A DNA stretch of 64,000 bases from positions 14,200,755 to 14,264,754 of the forward strand of contig CM048853.1 of the NCBI GenBank assembly GCA_026545225.1, given 5' to 3'. Below the pieces are notes generated by a model, which had not been told where the DNA came from, did no database searches, and was given only the letters and a program-made list of their open reading frames with translations. This document shows positions 45,695-57,267 of this stretch, piece after piece. Origin of the DNA: Cornus controversa (Eukaryota > Streptophyta > Magnoliopsida > Cornales > Cornaceae). Position numbers and translations under genes: made by a program. Positions within the stretch are counted from its first letter, which is position 1, and every line of letters starts with the position of its first letter.

Positions 45695-45800
45695 TCCTTC
45701 TCTCTCTTCTTTTTCTTTTCTTTTCTTTTTCTTTTTCTTTTCTTCTTCCTTTTCTTCTTTTCCTTTTCTTTTCTTTTCTTTCTTCTTTTTCTCTTTTCTC
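45695..45800 (-). repeat. Pyrimidine tract in solo LTR
   Basis: About 100 bases almost entirely C and T on the plus strand, i.e. a purine tract in LTR sense. Comparable in sense strand and composition to 39,402-39,482 in the other long LTR. Confidence 0.88.
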
Positions 45801-46031
45801 GGCTGACCCATGTGGTCTCTTCTCCTCTTCTAATATACACCACACACTTTCTTATTCTCCCTCAGCCACATATATATAACATATTTATATATATATATAT
45901 ATCCAAATCAGCCCATGTGCAAGAATGAGGCACATATACATGTATACATACCTATACTATACATATACATATTACACTACACACACATACATTCACATGT
46001 ATTTATAATTTAATATAAATACACTCACCAC

Positions 46032-46071
<40 letters not shown>

Positions 46072-46480
46072 ATATATATATATATCTACATCCTCCATCA
46101 ATATACATATAATTCCATATATATATATATATGTATATCCACATTCTTTTCGAATTTAATTTATTTGAAAAAAATAAATCCGGCCCAAAAATCATTCGGG
46201 ACCAGTCAAAATTATTCCGGTCCTTACAACTGTACTTTGCTTCATTATAGTGGATTGGTTTCCTGAGACTTTCTGCCACCCTCCATGGTTTTTCCTGCCT
46301 TGGGTTTCCACGTATATCCGGTGCATTCTTTTCTTTACTTGCACTTTAAGTTATTTACTTGCTTCAATTGTTTGATTAATTATTAATTGAACTTAAAATT
46401 GAATTAATTTGAAAAATTAAGCAAACGATCATGTGATCCTATTCAACCCCCCCCCCTCTCGGTTTTAAAGTACTTTTCGC

Positions 46481-47229
46481 AACCGTTTTTGCACCGCGCA
46501 ACTCACAGTTGGAATAGACAAACTGAACTACAACTTTTTAGGAGCCCATTTCTTCTTTATAATCATGAAGCAGACCTAGCCTAAGAGGTTCCAATTATTG
46601 TCAAAGATTGGAATAAGGCATTAAGTAGATTTTTTTAGTCGGTTTCCTTTACTTTGTTCATGTTTGCTTGTCTTTACTAACTAATTATAAATACTTTAAT
46701 TATCACCTTAAGTGAAGACATTATGAATTAATTTTGAATTGATCAATTCCTTTAATTTCTTGGTTTTCTTTAAATTTTATAAAGTAAATTTGATTATCTG
46801 TTCGGGGTTTTGCTTGTAAAGAAATGAGCATAGAAACCAAGTAAAGTCCACAAGTGTTTGAAAAGATATATGTATTATGTTGTTTTGAAGGTTTTTGATT
46901 CTTCAAATTCTCAAGTATCCCCACATCAAGTTTCTAGTCATGGCAATTCATCTACGGTTAGCACTTTAATTTTTTACATGTTAAATTCATTTCCATTATT
47001 ATTTTTTATTATGTGCACTTAATGAATTGTTAAAAAATACTGGGTAATTCAACTCAGATGAGCAAAAGTCAAAGTTGAAGATGCTCTTATTAAAGAGAAA
47101 AAAAGTTTGAAGATGAACTGACTGTGTTACTTAAATTTCCTTTATCACATCTATGTTAACTTCTTTGTCAATGTGGAAACTTCTTTTGGCACTCTAGTAT
47201 GATGTAAACTCTTTATTTTGTTTGTTGGT

Positions 47230-47270
<41 letters not shown>

Positions 47271-47570
47271 TAGTACTTGACGTATTTTAAACTTGACAAT
47301 TCGATGTTGTTGCAATTGAGTTTTAAATTTGAAATAACTCTCTTGTTTAAATAAGTAGGTTAGTTGCTGCTTGAATGTTTGTTGTTATTTGTTTTTTGAG
47401 ATGTATTAGGTTTCTTGGGTTTGTATTTCTCATAATGTTAGGAACCTTGTTATAGCTATGGTGGACTCGAGGATTCATAGAAAATGCTCACTAGATAATT
47501 CTTGATAATTGTTTGATTTATGTACAGGTTAAATTCCAAAACAAATAGATTTCTTTAGGGGTAAGAAAAT
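46481..47570. other. Intergenic sequence without recognised content
   Basis: No gene or element was recognised. A (TA)n tract lies at 47,231-47,264. Confidence 0.5.
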
Positions 47571-47932
47571 TTCAACAAAAAAAAAAATTAGTACCAGCAT
47601 TTATAAACGCTGCTGATAATCTTATAGAAATTCCATTGCCAACGTTTCAAAAATGCTAGTAAAAATTTAAACTATCACAAGCATTTATAAAACGCTAGTA
47701 AATATTGGAAGTATAACAATTAGTTCAGTCTACACCAGCATTTGGTATACAACCGCTTGTAATTGTTTTGTACCAGTGTACATATTAAAATGCTGGTAAT
47801 GGCCTTGCGACACAAGAAACACAAGCAGACTTTCGAGACCGCTGGAAGACTGCTGATAAAAGAATTACCAGCATTTTTCATAACTTTCACCAGCGTTTCT
47901 ACGTGCTGGTGAAAACCAAAAATGTTGTAATG
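47571..47932. mobile_element. CACTA-like MITE with subterminal repeats
   Basis: About 360 bp, with many copies, in both orientations, of a motif like accagcattt / aaatgctggtaa / accagcgttt. Left end ttcaacaaaaaaa and right end tgttgtaatg (complement cattacaaca) resemble degraded CACTACAACAAAA termini. Subterminal arrays of this kind are where CACTA transposase binds. No transposase is encoded. The 3-bp target duplication was not confirmed. Confidence 0.6.
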
Positions 47933-48003
47933 TCCACTATAGAATATACCAAAAATTTGGGACGTGACAACTTAGTATCAGAATAACCAGGTTTGAATAC
48001 CTT

Positions 48004-48335
48004 TGGATGAAGGGCTAAGGTTGAACGGTGTGTGTAATGACGTTGTGTACATACACTTAAGCTTTATAACTTATTATCAGGAATATGTTTATGTGCTTAC
48101 ATGTTTGGAATAACATACTAGTTAAAGGATATTTTAGTATGGCGTGACATAAGCATGATAATAGTTTATTGGATGAAGGGCTAGGGTTGAACGGTGTGTG
48201 TAATGAAGTTGTGTACATACACTTAAGCTTTACAACTTATTATGAGGAATGTGTTTATGTGCTTACATGTATAACATGCTAGTTAAAGGATAATTTAGCA
48301 TGGCGTGACGTAAGCATGATAATAGTTTATTGGTT
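48004..48335. repeat. 166-bp tandem duplication in leader of element F
   Basis: Units from 48,004 and 48,170, each beginning tggatgaagggctaggg or close to it and ending near aatagtttatt, with a few substitutions and an 8-base deletion. Located between primer site and gag. Confidence 0.9.
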
Positions 48336-48382
48336 GGTTATATATGCCTTGTGTTTAAGTGTCTTCTTGTTATCTATATAGC

Positions 48383-48756
48383 AAGATACCACCAAGGAGA
48401 GTAGGTAGGCATGGTGCTAACGCTCCACAGGAACCAATAGATAAGGCACAGTTTATACGAGACATGGTTGATACCATGCGACAAATTGCAAGAGAAACTC
48501 AGGAAGAGGAAGTGCAAACACAACCAAGGGTTGGTCTTAAAAGAATGATGGTGGCTCTGAAGGAGTACAATAAGTACAATCCACCTAACTATATGGGCGG
48601 ATCTAATCCTTTGGAAGTGGAGAATTGGATAGATCAAATGCTTAAGTTTTTGACCACCCTAACTATTGATGAAGATCTAAGGGTTGGCATTGCAGCTCTT
48701 CACCTCCAAGGGGAGGTGGATAGATGGTAGAATTTTGTCAGTGATACCCACAATAC
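48383..48756 (+). pseudogene. Gag N-terminal part of element F
   Basis: The frame reads IPPRRVGRHGANAPQEP, where relatives start MPPRR; the start codon appears changed from ATG to ATA. It continues FIRDMVDTMRQIARET, then PPNYMGGSNPLEVENWIDQM and LQGEVDRW, followed by TAG in a Trp position and NFVSDTHN. At 48,756 it is cut by the solo LTR and resumes at 50,264 (TDAMEWETFKKLFFKKYF). Confidence 0.85.
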
Positions 48757-50263
48757 TGATTCGTGTGTGAGTGTGACTCAAAAAGTATATCAATTAAAAA
48801 TTACCACACTTCACAATAGAACGAATTCCTTGCAGAATAAGGCTATCGAAAGGGGTGTCGAACCTCAGGGATTATGGTCTGACGAGTTGGAATACAGAAT
48901 TAATTCTAATTAAATTTAAGAGAAAAGAATTCTGATTTTTAAACTAAACTAATTAAAAAGTAAAATAAAATAAATCAAAGTAATTAGAAAGTGAAGATAG
49001 TATGAGAGAAATCTAGAGTATTTGACTTCACCACTAATTCCACAATCAATGGTCAATTGAATCAACTATTGGGAATTACATCATGCATAAGTGGTGTCGG
49101 TGGCTACAAGCTCACCTTCATCCATCAAGAAGATAACATATGATTAAGGCTAAGTCATGGACTATCTTCGATTGGTATGGGCCATCTACCTAACTACTCT
49201 AATCTAGGGTGCAATATGGTTCATCTTCTCTAGGCATAATCCATCAAAGCTTTTAATGATATATTCAGTGATTACCATTGTGTAATAATCGCTCTCATGA
49301 TCACAGAAAATAAGAGTGATTGAGTTCAATAACAACAACTAAATATCTAAGACAAGATAAGAAATCATTGAAACTGAATTTACAAGACTTTTATTGCTCA
49401 ATTCTATAATAAGAATCCTCTAAATTACACAATCTATGCATGTATATAAAGGTCCTCAATAATTAAAACAATCAAACCATTGATGCTTTGTTAGGGCTAC
49501 GTCAAAACCCTAGTGGATGAACTAGCCGCTCATGGTAGAAGAAGAAGCTTCAACTGTTGAGGAAGAAGGCATCATCTTCATGACTTCTGCGTATGACTTC
49601 GTTCTCCAATGACTCTGCAAAGTATGTCTTCTGTTCTGTTCTCTGCCCTCTCAGACTCTCCAATCTCTGCTATCTCCCCAACTCAGCCTCCAATCCTTCA
49701 CTTTATGCCCCAAGAGAATACACCAAAGTCCTAATCCAATTAGGAATTAATTAGGTTTTCCCGCAGTACTAATCAGGTGGGTTTTTCCTGCTGACGTTCG
49801 GCCCAACTTTTGACCTACTAGAAGTCCGATTCACGGAATTTTTGTGAAATACAAAAGTGTGCAGAATCGAATTTCATTTAACCAACAAAAAATTAAGTCG
49901 ATTTGAGGCTCTGAAATAACACTTCTGGTCCATTTTCCGAAATGGGATTAAGATTGTATTATGCGCAGATTTGGGCTTCAGGCCCGAAACCTTCTTAAGC
50001 AGCTATAATTCTCTTGGATCTCTTCCTTGGGCTGATTTGAGTTAAAATAAATGGTTGAATGGATTTCCTTGATGTAGGCTTCATCTAACCATCTTGAATG
50101 TCTTCTTTAAAAGCACAAAATCTTGGTTTTAACTGAAATAATCATTAAGGCCCTAAAAATACAGAAAACACTAAAGCGAAGTAAAATAACAAAATAATCT
50201 ACCACTAAGAGAATAAAATACATAAGTTAAGAGGCTAGAATGCGTAACATTCAACACCTATCA
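48757..50263 (-). mobile_element. Athila-type solo LTR inside gag of element F
   Basis: 1507 bp, starts tgattcgtg and ends cctatca, with a perfect duplication AATAC at 48,752-48,756 and 50,264-50,268. The last several hundred bases (ttaaggccct, aggctagaatgcgtaacatt) closely resemble the LTR of element B, so it is a member of the same lineage but a different subfamily. No internal region remains, so it is a product of LTR-LTR recombination. Confidence 0.92.
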
Positions 50264-50930
50264 AATACTGATGCAATGGAATGGGAAACATTCAAGAAGC
50301 TCTTTTTCAAGAAGTATTTCCTAGTAACGGCAAAGGACCAGCTGAAGCAAAAGTTTATTGATCTCCTTCAAAGATATGAGCATGATGAAGTATGAGACCA
50401 AGTTTACTTCCTTGACTCATTTTGTACTTGAGATGGTGGATAGTGAGGAGTTGAAAGAAAAGAGGTGTGTGAAGTGGCTTAAGACCTCCAAAACAAAGAC
50501 GGTGTTGATCTTAGACTTAATGATCTATGCTTTGATGGTTGAAAGGGCTTTGATAGCTGAGGAGGATACACAAAATGCTCAGAGGATATGAGGTGCTAAG
50601 GCATAAACTAGGAATGCAAGGCAGCATTCAGATAGTCAGGCAAAGAAAAGGCGGAGGAGTAGCACGTTATCTTCTACAGGGAAGTAGCAGGCTCGCTCTG
50701 CACCATCAGTGCCTCTACCTATTGGATCTTCACAATCTATGGTGATATGTCATCATTGTCAATAGCTAGGTCATTATAGGACTAATTATCCTCAGAAGCA
50801 GCCTGTAGCACCAGGAGGAGAGCGGACTTGCTACTATTGTCATCAGCCTAGGCACATTAGAGCAAACTATCCTCAAAGATAGGGTACTTAGAGTGGGACT
50901 GGATCCCAGCAACGTACTATTTAGTCTTCT
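50264..50930 (+). pseudogene. Gag C-terminal part of element F with two zinc knuckles
   Basis: FFKKYF, then after a shift near 50,390 YETKFTSLTHFV, MVERALIAEED, and two degraded CCHC knuckles: ICHHCQ*LGHYRTNY near 50,740-50,790 and CYYCHQPRHIRANY near 50,830-50,872. In both the last Cys reads Tyr (G-to-A). Confidence 0.83.
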
Positions 50931-51650
50931 ATGATTCAGTTTGGTATTATGGCATTGTCACCACCTCAACCAGAGTAATTAGTTTATGGCTCTCGGGCAG
51001 CGAGAGAGACTACTAATCCTATTGTCTCTAGTCAGCAGTCAGGATTTCAGGGTACTGGCCAACAGGACCATAGGACACGAGAATGTGCATTCACACTTAC
51101 TATGGCAAGGGATATGCTTGGACCGTTAGTTGTCCGAGGTATTTTCTTGGTTTTTAGCTTGTGGGCTAGGATGTTGATATATTCAGGTGCATCACATTCA
51201 TTCATATCTATTGCATTTGCTTTGGGTTTGGATGTGTCTTCTCTAGAGTTAGTTTTGTCCAATGCTACACCAGTTGGGGGTAGAGTTACCTTGGGTAGAG
51301 TTTGTCGGTCTTGTGAGATCAAGGTTGTGGAATATCGATTGGTGTTCGAATTTATCCTTCTGGATATGATTGGTTTTGATTTCATTCTAAGTATGGATTA
51401 ATTATCTATATTTAGAACCACCATTGATTGTTTTCATGGAAGAGTGACAGAGTGTACACCCAAAGGTTATTGTTTTTATTTTGTGGGAGAGCACAATGAC
51501 TTCTACATACCTACATTACATAATTCTGGCATTCAAAATAGGGTTAGATGCTTATTAGCTAGTTTATTGGCTAACAATGGGGATATGACTCATGTGGAAT
51601 TACCACTTGTGCTTTGTGAGTGTTTGGATGTGTTTTTGTAGGACTTGATA
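50931..51650 (+). pseudogene. Protease of element F
   Basis: Active site reads YSGASHSFIS where relatives have DSGASHSFIS, so the catalytic Asp is lost. Downstream ALGLDVSSLELVLSNATPVGG, RVCRSCEIKVVEYRLVFEFILLDM and GFDFILSMD match chromovirus proteases. A stop lies after SMD (51,399-51,401), then EHNDF and LPLVLCECLDVFL lead into RT. Confidence 0.83.
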
Positions 51651-52930
51651 GAATTACCTCCAAAAAGAGAAGTAGAGTTTTCTATTGATCTTACTCTTGG
51701 TACCGCGCCTTTCTCTATGGCACTATATCGTATGGCACTAGCAGAGTAGAAGGGGCTAAAAGATCAATTACAGGATTTGTTGGACAAGGGTTTTGTACCT
51801 ATAATACATTGCCTTAGGGAGCTCTGGTACTCTTCGCTAAGAAGAAGGATGGATCCTTATGACTTTGTATTGATTACAGGAAGTTAAACTGAGCAATAAT
51901 CAAGAACAAGTATCATTTGCCAAGGATTAATGACTTATTGGATCAACTCAAGGGTTCAAAATATTTTTTAAAGATTGACTTGAGATCCAATTATTATTAG
52001 TTGGGGGTTAATGATGGGAATATACCGATGACAGCTTTTCATACTTGATATAGACACGATGAGTTTCTAGTGATGTCATTTGGTTTAACGAATGCACCTG
52101 CAGCATTCATGGACTTGATGAGTCGTGTCTTTAGTGTCTACTTTGACAAGTTCATGGTGCTATTCGTGATGACATCCTTGTGTACTCATCATCTATAAAG
52201 GAACTTAAGAGTCAATTGAAGATTGTATTACAAATTTTGAGGGAGCACCATTCGTATAACAAATATGAAAAATGTAAGTTTTGGCTAACGGAAGTAAAGT
52301 TCCTTGGACATTTAGTGTCGGAAGGAGGAGTTTTAGATCCTTCTAAGATTAAAATCATAATAAGTTGGGAAAGGCCAAAGAGCATATTTAACATACGTAG
52401 TTTCTTGGACTTAGCTGGATACTACCAACGCTTTGTGAAGGATTTCTCACGATTACCGGCACCTATGACACCATTTACTCATAAGGAGGTTAAGTTTGTT
52501 TAGAATGATGCTTGCGAGCATATGTTGATGGGGTTGAAGGGTAAGTTGACTAGTGCTCCTATCTTAATTATTTCTGAACATGATTTGGGTTATGTTATCT
52601 ATTATGATGCTTTACGGAATGGTTTAGGTTCTATTTTGATGCAAACCAAGAGAGTGGTAGCATATGGTCCCCGACAGTTGAAGACACATGAGCAAAATTA
52701 CCCCACATATGAGCAAAATTACCTAACTCATGAATTAGAGTTAGCGACAGAAATTTTTGCATTAAAAATATGGAGACATTACTTGTACAGGAAAATTTTT
52801 AAGGTGTTCTTCAATCACAAGAGTTTAAAGTACCGTTTCTTACAAAAGGACTTGAACTTGAGGTAACAAAGATGGGTGGAGTATATGGAAGACTATGACT
52901 TCAATTTATAGTATCACCCAAAAAAGGCTA
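51651..52930 (+). pseudogene. Reverse transcriptase and RNase H of element F
   Basis: [13 protein letters not shown] begins the RT. The fingers and palm (51,760-52,170) are heavily damaged by stops and shifts. The active site survives as DDILVYSSS near 52,164-52,190, followed by KCKFWLTEVKFLGHLVS and AGYYQRFVKDFS. RNase H (52,522-52,866) has IYYDALRNGLGSILMQ and ELATEIFALKIWRHYLY. Confidence 0.84.
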
Positions 52931-52989
52931 ATGTGGTAATCGATCCCTTGAATAGAAGTCACATAGTAGTTTGGTAAGCAATGCCATTC

Positions 52990-54050
52990 ATGAGTGGAAA
53001 ATAATGGAAGATATCTCAAAAATTGGATTGTATTTCAGTGAAGACCAGGAACCAACAATGTTGTTTACACTTATTGCTCAACTGACTCTAGTGAGTAGAA
53101 TGATTGAGTAGTAGTGGTAGGATAGTGAGATGGAAGATATTTGCACTCGAATTTTGGGTGGCGAAGTAGTGGAAAGGTTGACAATTCATTCCTATGGCGG
53201 TTTAAGGTTTAAAGGGAAGATGGTTATACCATTTGCTTGTAGGGATAATGTACTTAGAGAGTTTCATTACTCTAGACTTACAATACACCCCTGTGGTACC
53301 AAAATATATTACAATATGTGCCAATAATATTGGTGGAAAGGGATGAAGAAGGATGTTGCTCAGTTTGTAGCAAGGTGCCTCACTTGTCAACAAGTGAAAG
53401 GTGAGCATCAGAGGCCAGCGAGTTTATTATAACCATTACCAGTAGCAATGTGAAAGTGGGAGCATGTCATTATAGATTTTGGACGGGACTTCCGAGGTCA
53501 AGGAAGAGCCACGACCTCGTTTGGATCATTGTTGATAGATTGACCAAAGTGGCTCATTTTCTCCATATTCATGTTACTGATGATGTAGATACTCTCAGTT
53601 GGTTATACATTAAGCAAATACTCAAGCTTCACTACATGCTAGTTTTTATTGTGTCAAATAGAAACTTATGGTTTACGTCATAATTCTGGTAGATTTTTCA
53701 GGTAGCCCTTGATACAGATCTCCATTTTAGTATGGTTTTTCGTCCTCAGACGGATGATCAATCTGAGCATACTATACAGATTTTGGAGGATATGCTTCGG
53801 GCTTGTGCTTTGGATTTTCGTGGCAATTGGGAGAACAACTTTCCATTAGCGAAGTTTACCTACAATAATAACTATCAAGCTAGTATTGAAATAGCACCAT
53901 TCGAGAAATTGTACGATAGACCTTGTAGGTCACCTGTTTGTTGGACTAAAGTTTGTGTGATTGTAACCTTGGGACCTGACATAGTCCGAGAGACCACTGA
54001 GAAGATTAAAGTAATATGACGATGGTTAATTACCTCTCAAAGTCATCAAA
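52990..54050 (+). pseudogene. Integrase of element F
   Basis: HHCC-like zinc region at about 53,250-53,400 (FHYSRLTIHPCGTK, then [11 protein letters not shown]), then a core with GHDLVWIIVDRLTKVAHFL-like sequence, FRPQTDDQSEHTIQILEDMLRA around the catalytic Glu, and LAKFTYNNNYQASIEIAPFEKLY. The first-Asp region is shifted in frame and the DNRD-type second Asp region is damaged (VSNRNLWFTS). Confidence 0.82.
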
Positions 54051-54513
54051 AGAGTTATGCCAATAGAAGGAGGCATCTTTTAGCATTTGAGGTTGGTGAT
54101 CATATGTTCCTAAAGGTTGCCCCATGCAAGGGATTGATGCGGTTTGGGCGAAGTGGCAAGTTATCACCATGGTTTATCAGTCCATTTGAGATTTTAGATC
54201 ATATTGGTGAGGTCACATACCGCTCAGAATTGCCACCTCAAATGTCAAGTGTGCACAATACTTTTCATGTTTCCATGTTGAGGAAATATAAATCAGATCC
54301 TTCATATGTGCTAGATTGGATAGATCTCGAGGTAGAGGAAGATATGTTTTTGAGGAGGGACCGATAGAGATTTTGGACTCAAGGGTGCAAGTGCTTCGAG
54401 GCAAAACCATTCCATTAGTCAAGGTGCTTTGGAAACATCACAGAGTCGAAGTGACTATGTGGGAACAGGAACAAGAGGTTCGCTCAAAGTATCTCGAGTT
54501 ATTTCCTAACTGA
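54051..54513 (+). pseudogene. Integrase C-terminus and chromodomain of element F
   Basis: GDHMFLKVAPCKGLMRFGRSGKL and ISPFEILDHIGEVTYRSELPP (GPY/F-type region), VHNTFHVSMLRKY, then after a shift near 54,360 the chromodomain-like end IEILDSRVQVLRGKTIPLVK, LWKHHRVEVTMWEQE, RSKYLELFPN. Chromodomains target integration to chromatin marks in chromoviruses. It ends at TGA 54,511-54,513. Confidence 0.84.
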
Positions 54514-54559
54514 GGTACATTTTAATTTTGAGGATGAAATTCCTTGAAGGTTGGAAGGT

Positions 54560-54876
54560 TGTAAAGCCTAAGAATTTTTTTCTCAATTTTAATTAAGTTA
54601 AGGCCTGATTAGTGATTCAATTGTATGTTTTGTGATCAAATGTTTTTCTTTGGAGTTTTTGGGTTTGGGTGTGGAACAAGTACGAGTCCAAGTTAACCAA
54701 GAGATGACCACGGCTTTTTATAAGTGACATAGGGGTATAAGTGAATTAAGAAGGACTTAAATGAAGTTTGGTGAAATGAGGGAGTGCTAGTTTACGATTA
54801 AGAGAAAGTACAAAGGGGTAAAGGAGCAAAACTTGAAACTTGAGGGACTAAGTTGCAAAGTCTTGGATAAATATGT

Positions 54877-54915
<39 letters not shown>

Positions 54916-56495
54916 CATATTTATCTATATATATAGGCATTGTGAGTGGAGAAAACCTGAATTCTCTCTCATAGCTCCCTCCCTCCCACCATTTTCATAA
55001 TCTAGCTTCATTCTCCATTTTGAAAGCTAAAGACTTAGATTCGGGTCTTGAGGTGAAGAGGGAGGTTGTTCCTCTTATCATTATCTACATTCTAGTTTGA
55101 TTAGAATTTATTTTCAGCGGAGTTCGAAGTGTTCTAAGACTTGGGACATATTTCTAAGGTTTGATTTTGGCTTAAAATTGAGGTAGAGGTATTCTCTCCT
55201 TCCTATCATCGATTCCCTAGGATTTCATGTCGATTTTAGGTTGTTTAGCATTCTTGGAAGAAATATTAAGTATGTGTATTTGATTTCTTTTATTTTTTCT
55301 TGTGTAAGTATGTGTTAAATGTGTTTTTCATATGTTATATATGATGATTTTGACTTATATATGCATTGTATATGTATATTGGTGGTTTTGGATATTGAAA
55401 GTATGTTAAAGTATGCGTTTATATATTTCGTACTTGTATATTGAGCATATATGTTGTATATGTTAGCTTGAGAATGCATGGAGTCCATTAGGATCATGTG
55501 TGGGTCATTGAGATGATGTTTGATAAAATGCATAAAAAAAATAGATTTTTCTTGAAATTGCATTTTTGTTGGATTCTTGAGAATAAAATGGCATTGCATT
55601 GATATATACATGAGACAACATGTTTTAGCATGACATTAACTCCCTTATAATGCACTTGAATAAAACTTGATATGTTCTTGAGATTGTATATATCGTCATA
55701 CTCGAAACCTTTGTGTTTGATTGATGATTTTGGGAAGAGGTCAGAAATAGCGAGAAGGGCTCGGTGTCCTTGGGTGCAAGGCCCTAAACTTGGCCAAGGT
55801 GTTTGCGTCTAGACCCTCGGATTAGTCACCCGTAAAGATAAGATTTGGATACTTGACCTATGAGTACTTATCCGGTGAATCAATGAATACTCCCATGTTT
55901 TCTTGATTTCGAACTTACTTGACTTTGTGCTTAAGTCTTGGTTAAACTATGACATTCATCGTTAATGCTTTAAGGTGATTTCTCCATTGATTAAGTATTG
56001 TTGAACTTTTGGTTATGCACGTTTTGCATGATAGTTTATTGAAGTATGAGCATTGATAATATGCCACGATTGCATTTCATCTATGCTACATTGATTCGAT
56101 GCATAGATTGGTTTGGATGTCTCTACTGAGCATGTTGTTGCTCACCTCCTCCCCACAAACATTTTACAGATAAAGCACCAGCCTTGGAGGACATACAGGA
56201 GTGCCAAGGTGAAGCACATGGAAGCTTTTGGGATTTGCACTTTTTACCTTTGTACACCATGCTTGGGCAACTATAAAGGATTTAGAGTAATGATCTGGAA
56301 CAAGGGGTGTTAGGAATACGAATATGTATAATTCCTATATTAGGAATTGTTCCGCATTAATCTCCCTTCTTTTGAACTTTATGTACATTCATGTATTGAT
56401 GTTGGACAAATTGGACGTTTGGATTCAATGTATATATTACGAACATGTTTCCATTTACAAAGATTTAATTATAAATTTGATGTTGTATACACATA
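54560..56495 (+). repeat. 3' LTR of element F (part before the MITE)
   Basis: Starts tgtaaagcctaag after ggttggaaggt. Contains a 60-bp perfect AT palindrome (54,866-54,925) followed by the presumed transcript start region, then non-coding sequence with phrases common to long chromovirus LTRs (gttgttgctcacctcc at about 56,131). It probably continues past the MITE; its end was not found. Confidence 0.65.
54866..54925. repeat. 60-bp perfect AT-rich palindrome
   Basis: Arms gataaatatgtaa (54,866-54,878) and ttacatatttatc (54,913-54,925) flank a pure TA core, so the entire block is self-complementary. Confidence 0.92.
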
Positions 56496-57083
56496 TAGAC
56501 CTCTGTCAATGGATTAGATTTTGATCCGAATTCGATTCATATCCAAGCCAAAAATTAGAATATGAATTGGACATTCAATCTGATAATTTGTTAGCGATCC
56601 AAATTTGATAATCCGTTAGCTAAACAAATCGGATATAAATTATGGTCGATCCGATCTGATAATAATCCGATCTGAAATAATATAATATCTAATTATTATA
56701 AATATATTATCTAATGTTATAAGATATAATATTTACATACTATTAAAATATTTTTTTATCATTATTTCCTTCTTATTCTTCCCTCTCTTTATTTCGTCTT
56801 TCTTTATAGGTTTTTTCTTTAATAAAAAGTCAAATACTTATTCTTCTACTACTTTTTTCTTTATATTTTATTTTTCTTCTCTATCTTTTTTCCTAATCAT
56901 TATTTGTTAATCTATTCTGAATTTTTTTTTAAATTATATTATTTTCGGATAGGATATCCAATTAAAAACAAATCGGATATGAATTTAAATATAAATAATT
57001 CGTCGAATTATCGGATCGCCAATAACTCTTATCGGATTAGATCAGGCATAATCCGGTCCAAATTTGATCCGTTTATAGGCCTA
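56496..57083. mobile_element. hAT-like MITE
   Basis: 588 bp. Ends tagacctctgtcaatggatt and, in complement from the right, taggcctataaacggatc form imperfect inverted repeats. Flanked by tacacata (56,488-56,495) and tacacatg (57,084-57,091), an 8-bp duplication with one mismatch. Inside are repeated cggat/atccg words (aaatttgatcc, aatcggatat). No transposase. Confidence 0.78.
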
Positions 57084-57267
57084 TACACATGTTATGGGTC
57101 ATATTAGATATGTATAGGATCAAGAAGAATATGTGCATGTTAAAGATTGAAGTCTAGACCTTGAATTGAACAATTGGGTTTCGATCATATTTCCTAAGAC
57201 GATAGATCATAATTTTATGCTCCGTAATAAAATTAATTTATGAGTTGGTTGAGCAATCTAATAGCTT

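Larger units (their letters stand above)
41862..46228 (-). mobile_element. 4.37-kb solo LTR (chromovirus-type)
   Basis: Starts tgtcacgccccgattccc and ends ggtccttaca on the plus strand, with a perfect 5-bp duplication ACTGT. The two ends are not direct repeats of each other and no internal coding region exists, so it is one LTR left by recombination. Sense orientation is minus (TGTAAGGACCGG ... CGGGGCGTGACA). It contains the hairpin array at 42,985-43,345, a long ATGCAT/TATA-rich stretch, a GC-richer segment (44,450-45,700) and a pyrimidine tract at 45,695-45,800. Pro- and Thr-rich frames in 44,550-45,900 are not genes. Confidence 0.88.
41480..46480 (+). repeat. Copia LTR fragment (copy 2), split by a solo LTR
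   Basis: Left part 41,480-41,861 and right part 46,229-46,480 together match 12,890-13,084 (agcctgaggt ... gagtctactgt / ctttgcttcattatagtggattggttt). The right part continues with ccaccctccatggtttttcc, cacgtatatccggtg and attcaacccccccccctc, characteristic of SIRE-like copia LTR 3' regions. Left limit is approximate. Confidence 0.6.

Noticed and set aside
45379..45928. Overlapping Lys/Arg/Glu-rich and Pro/Ser-rich ORFs on both strands
   Set aside because: They arise from the pyrimidine tract and GC-rich part of the solo LTR; no domain and no codon bias.
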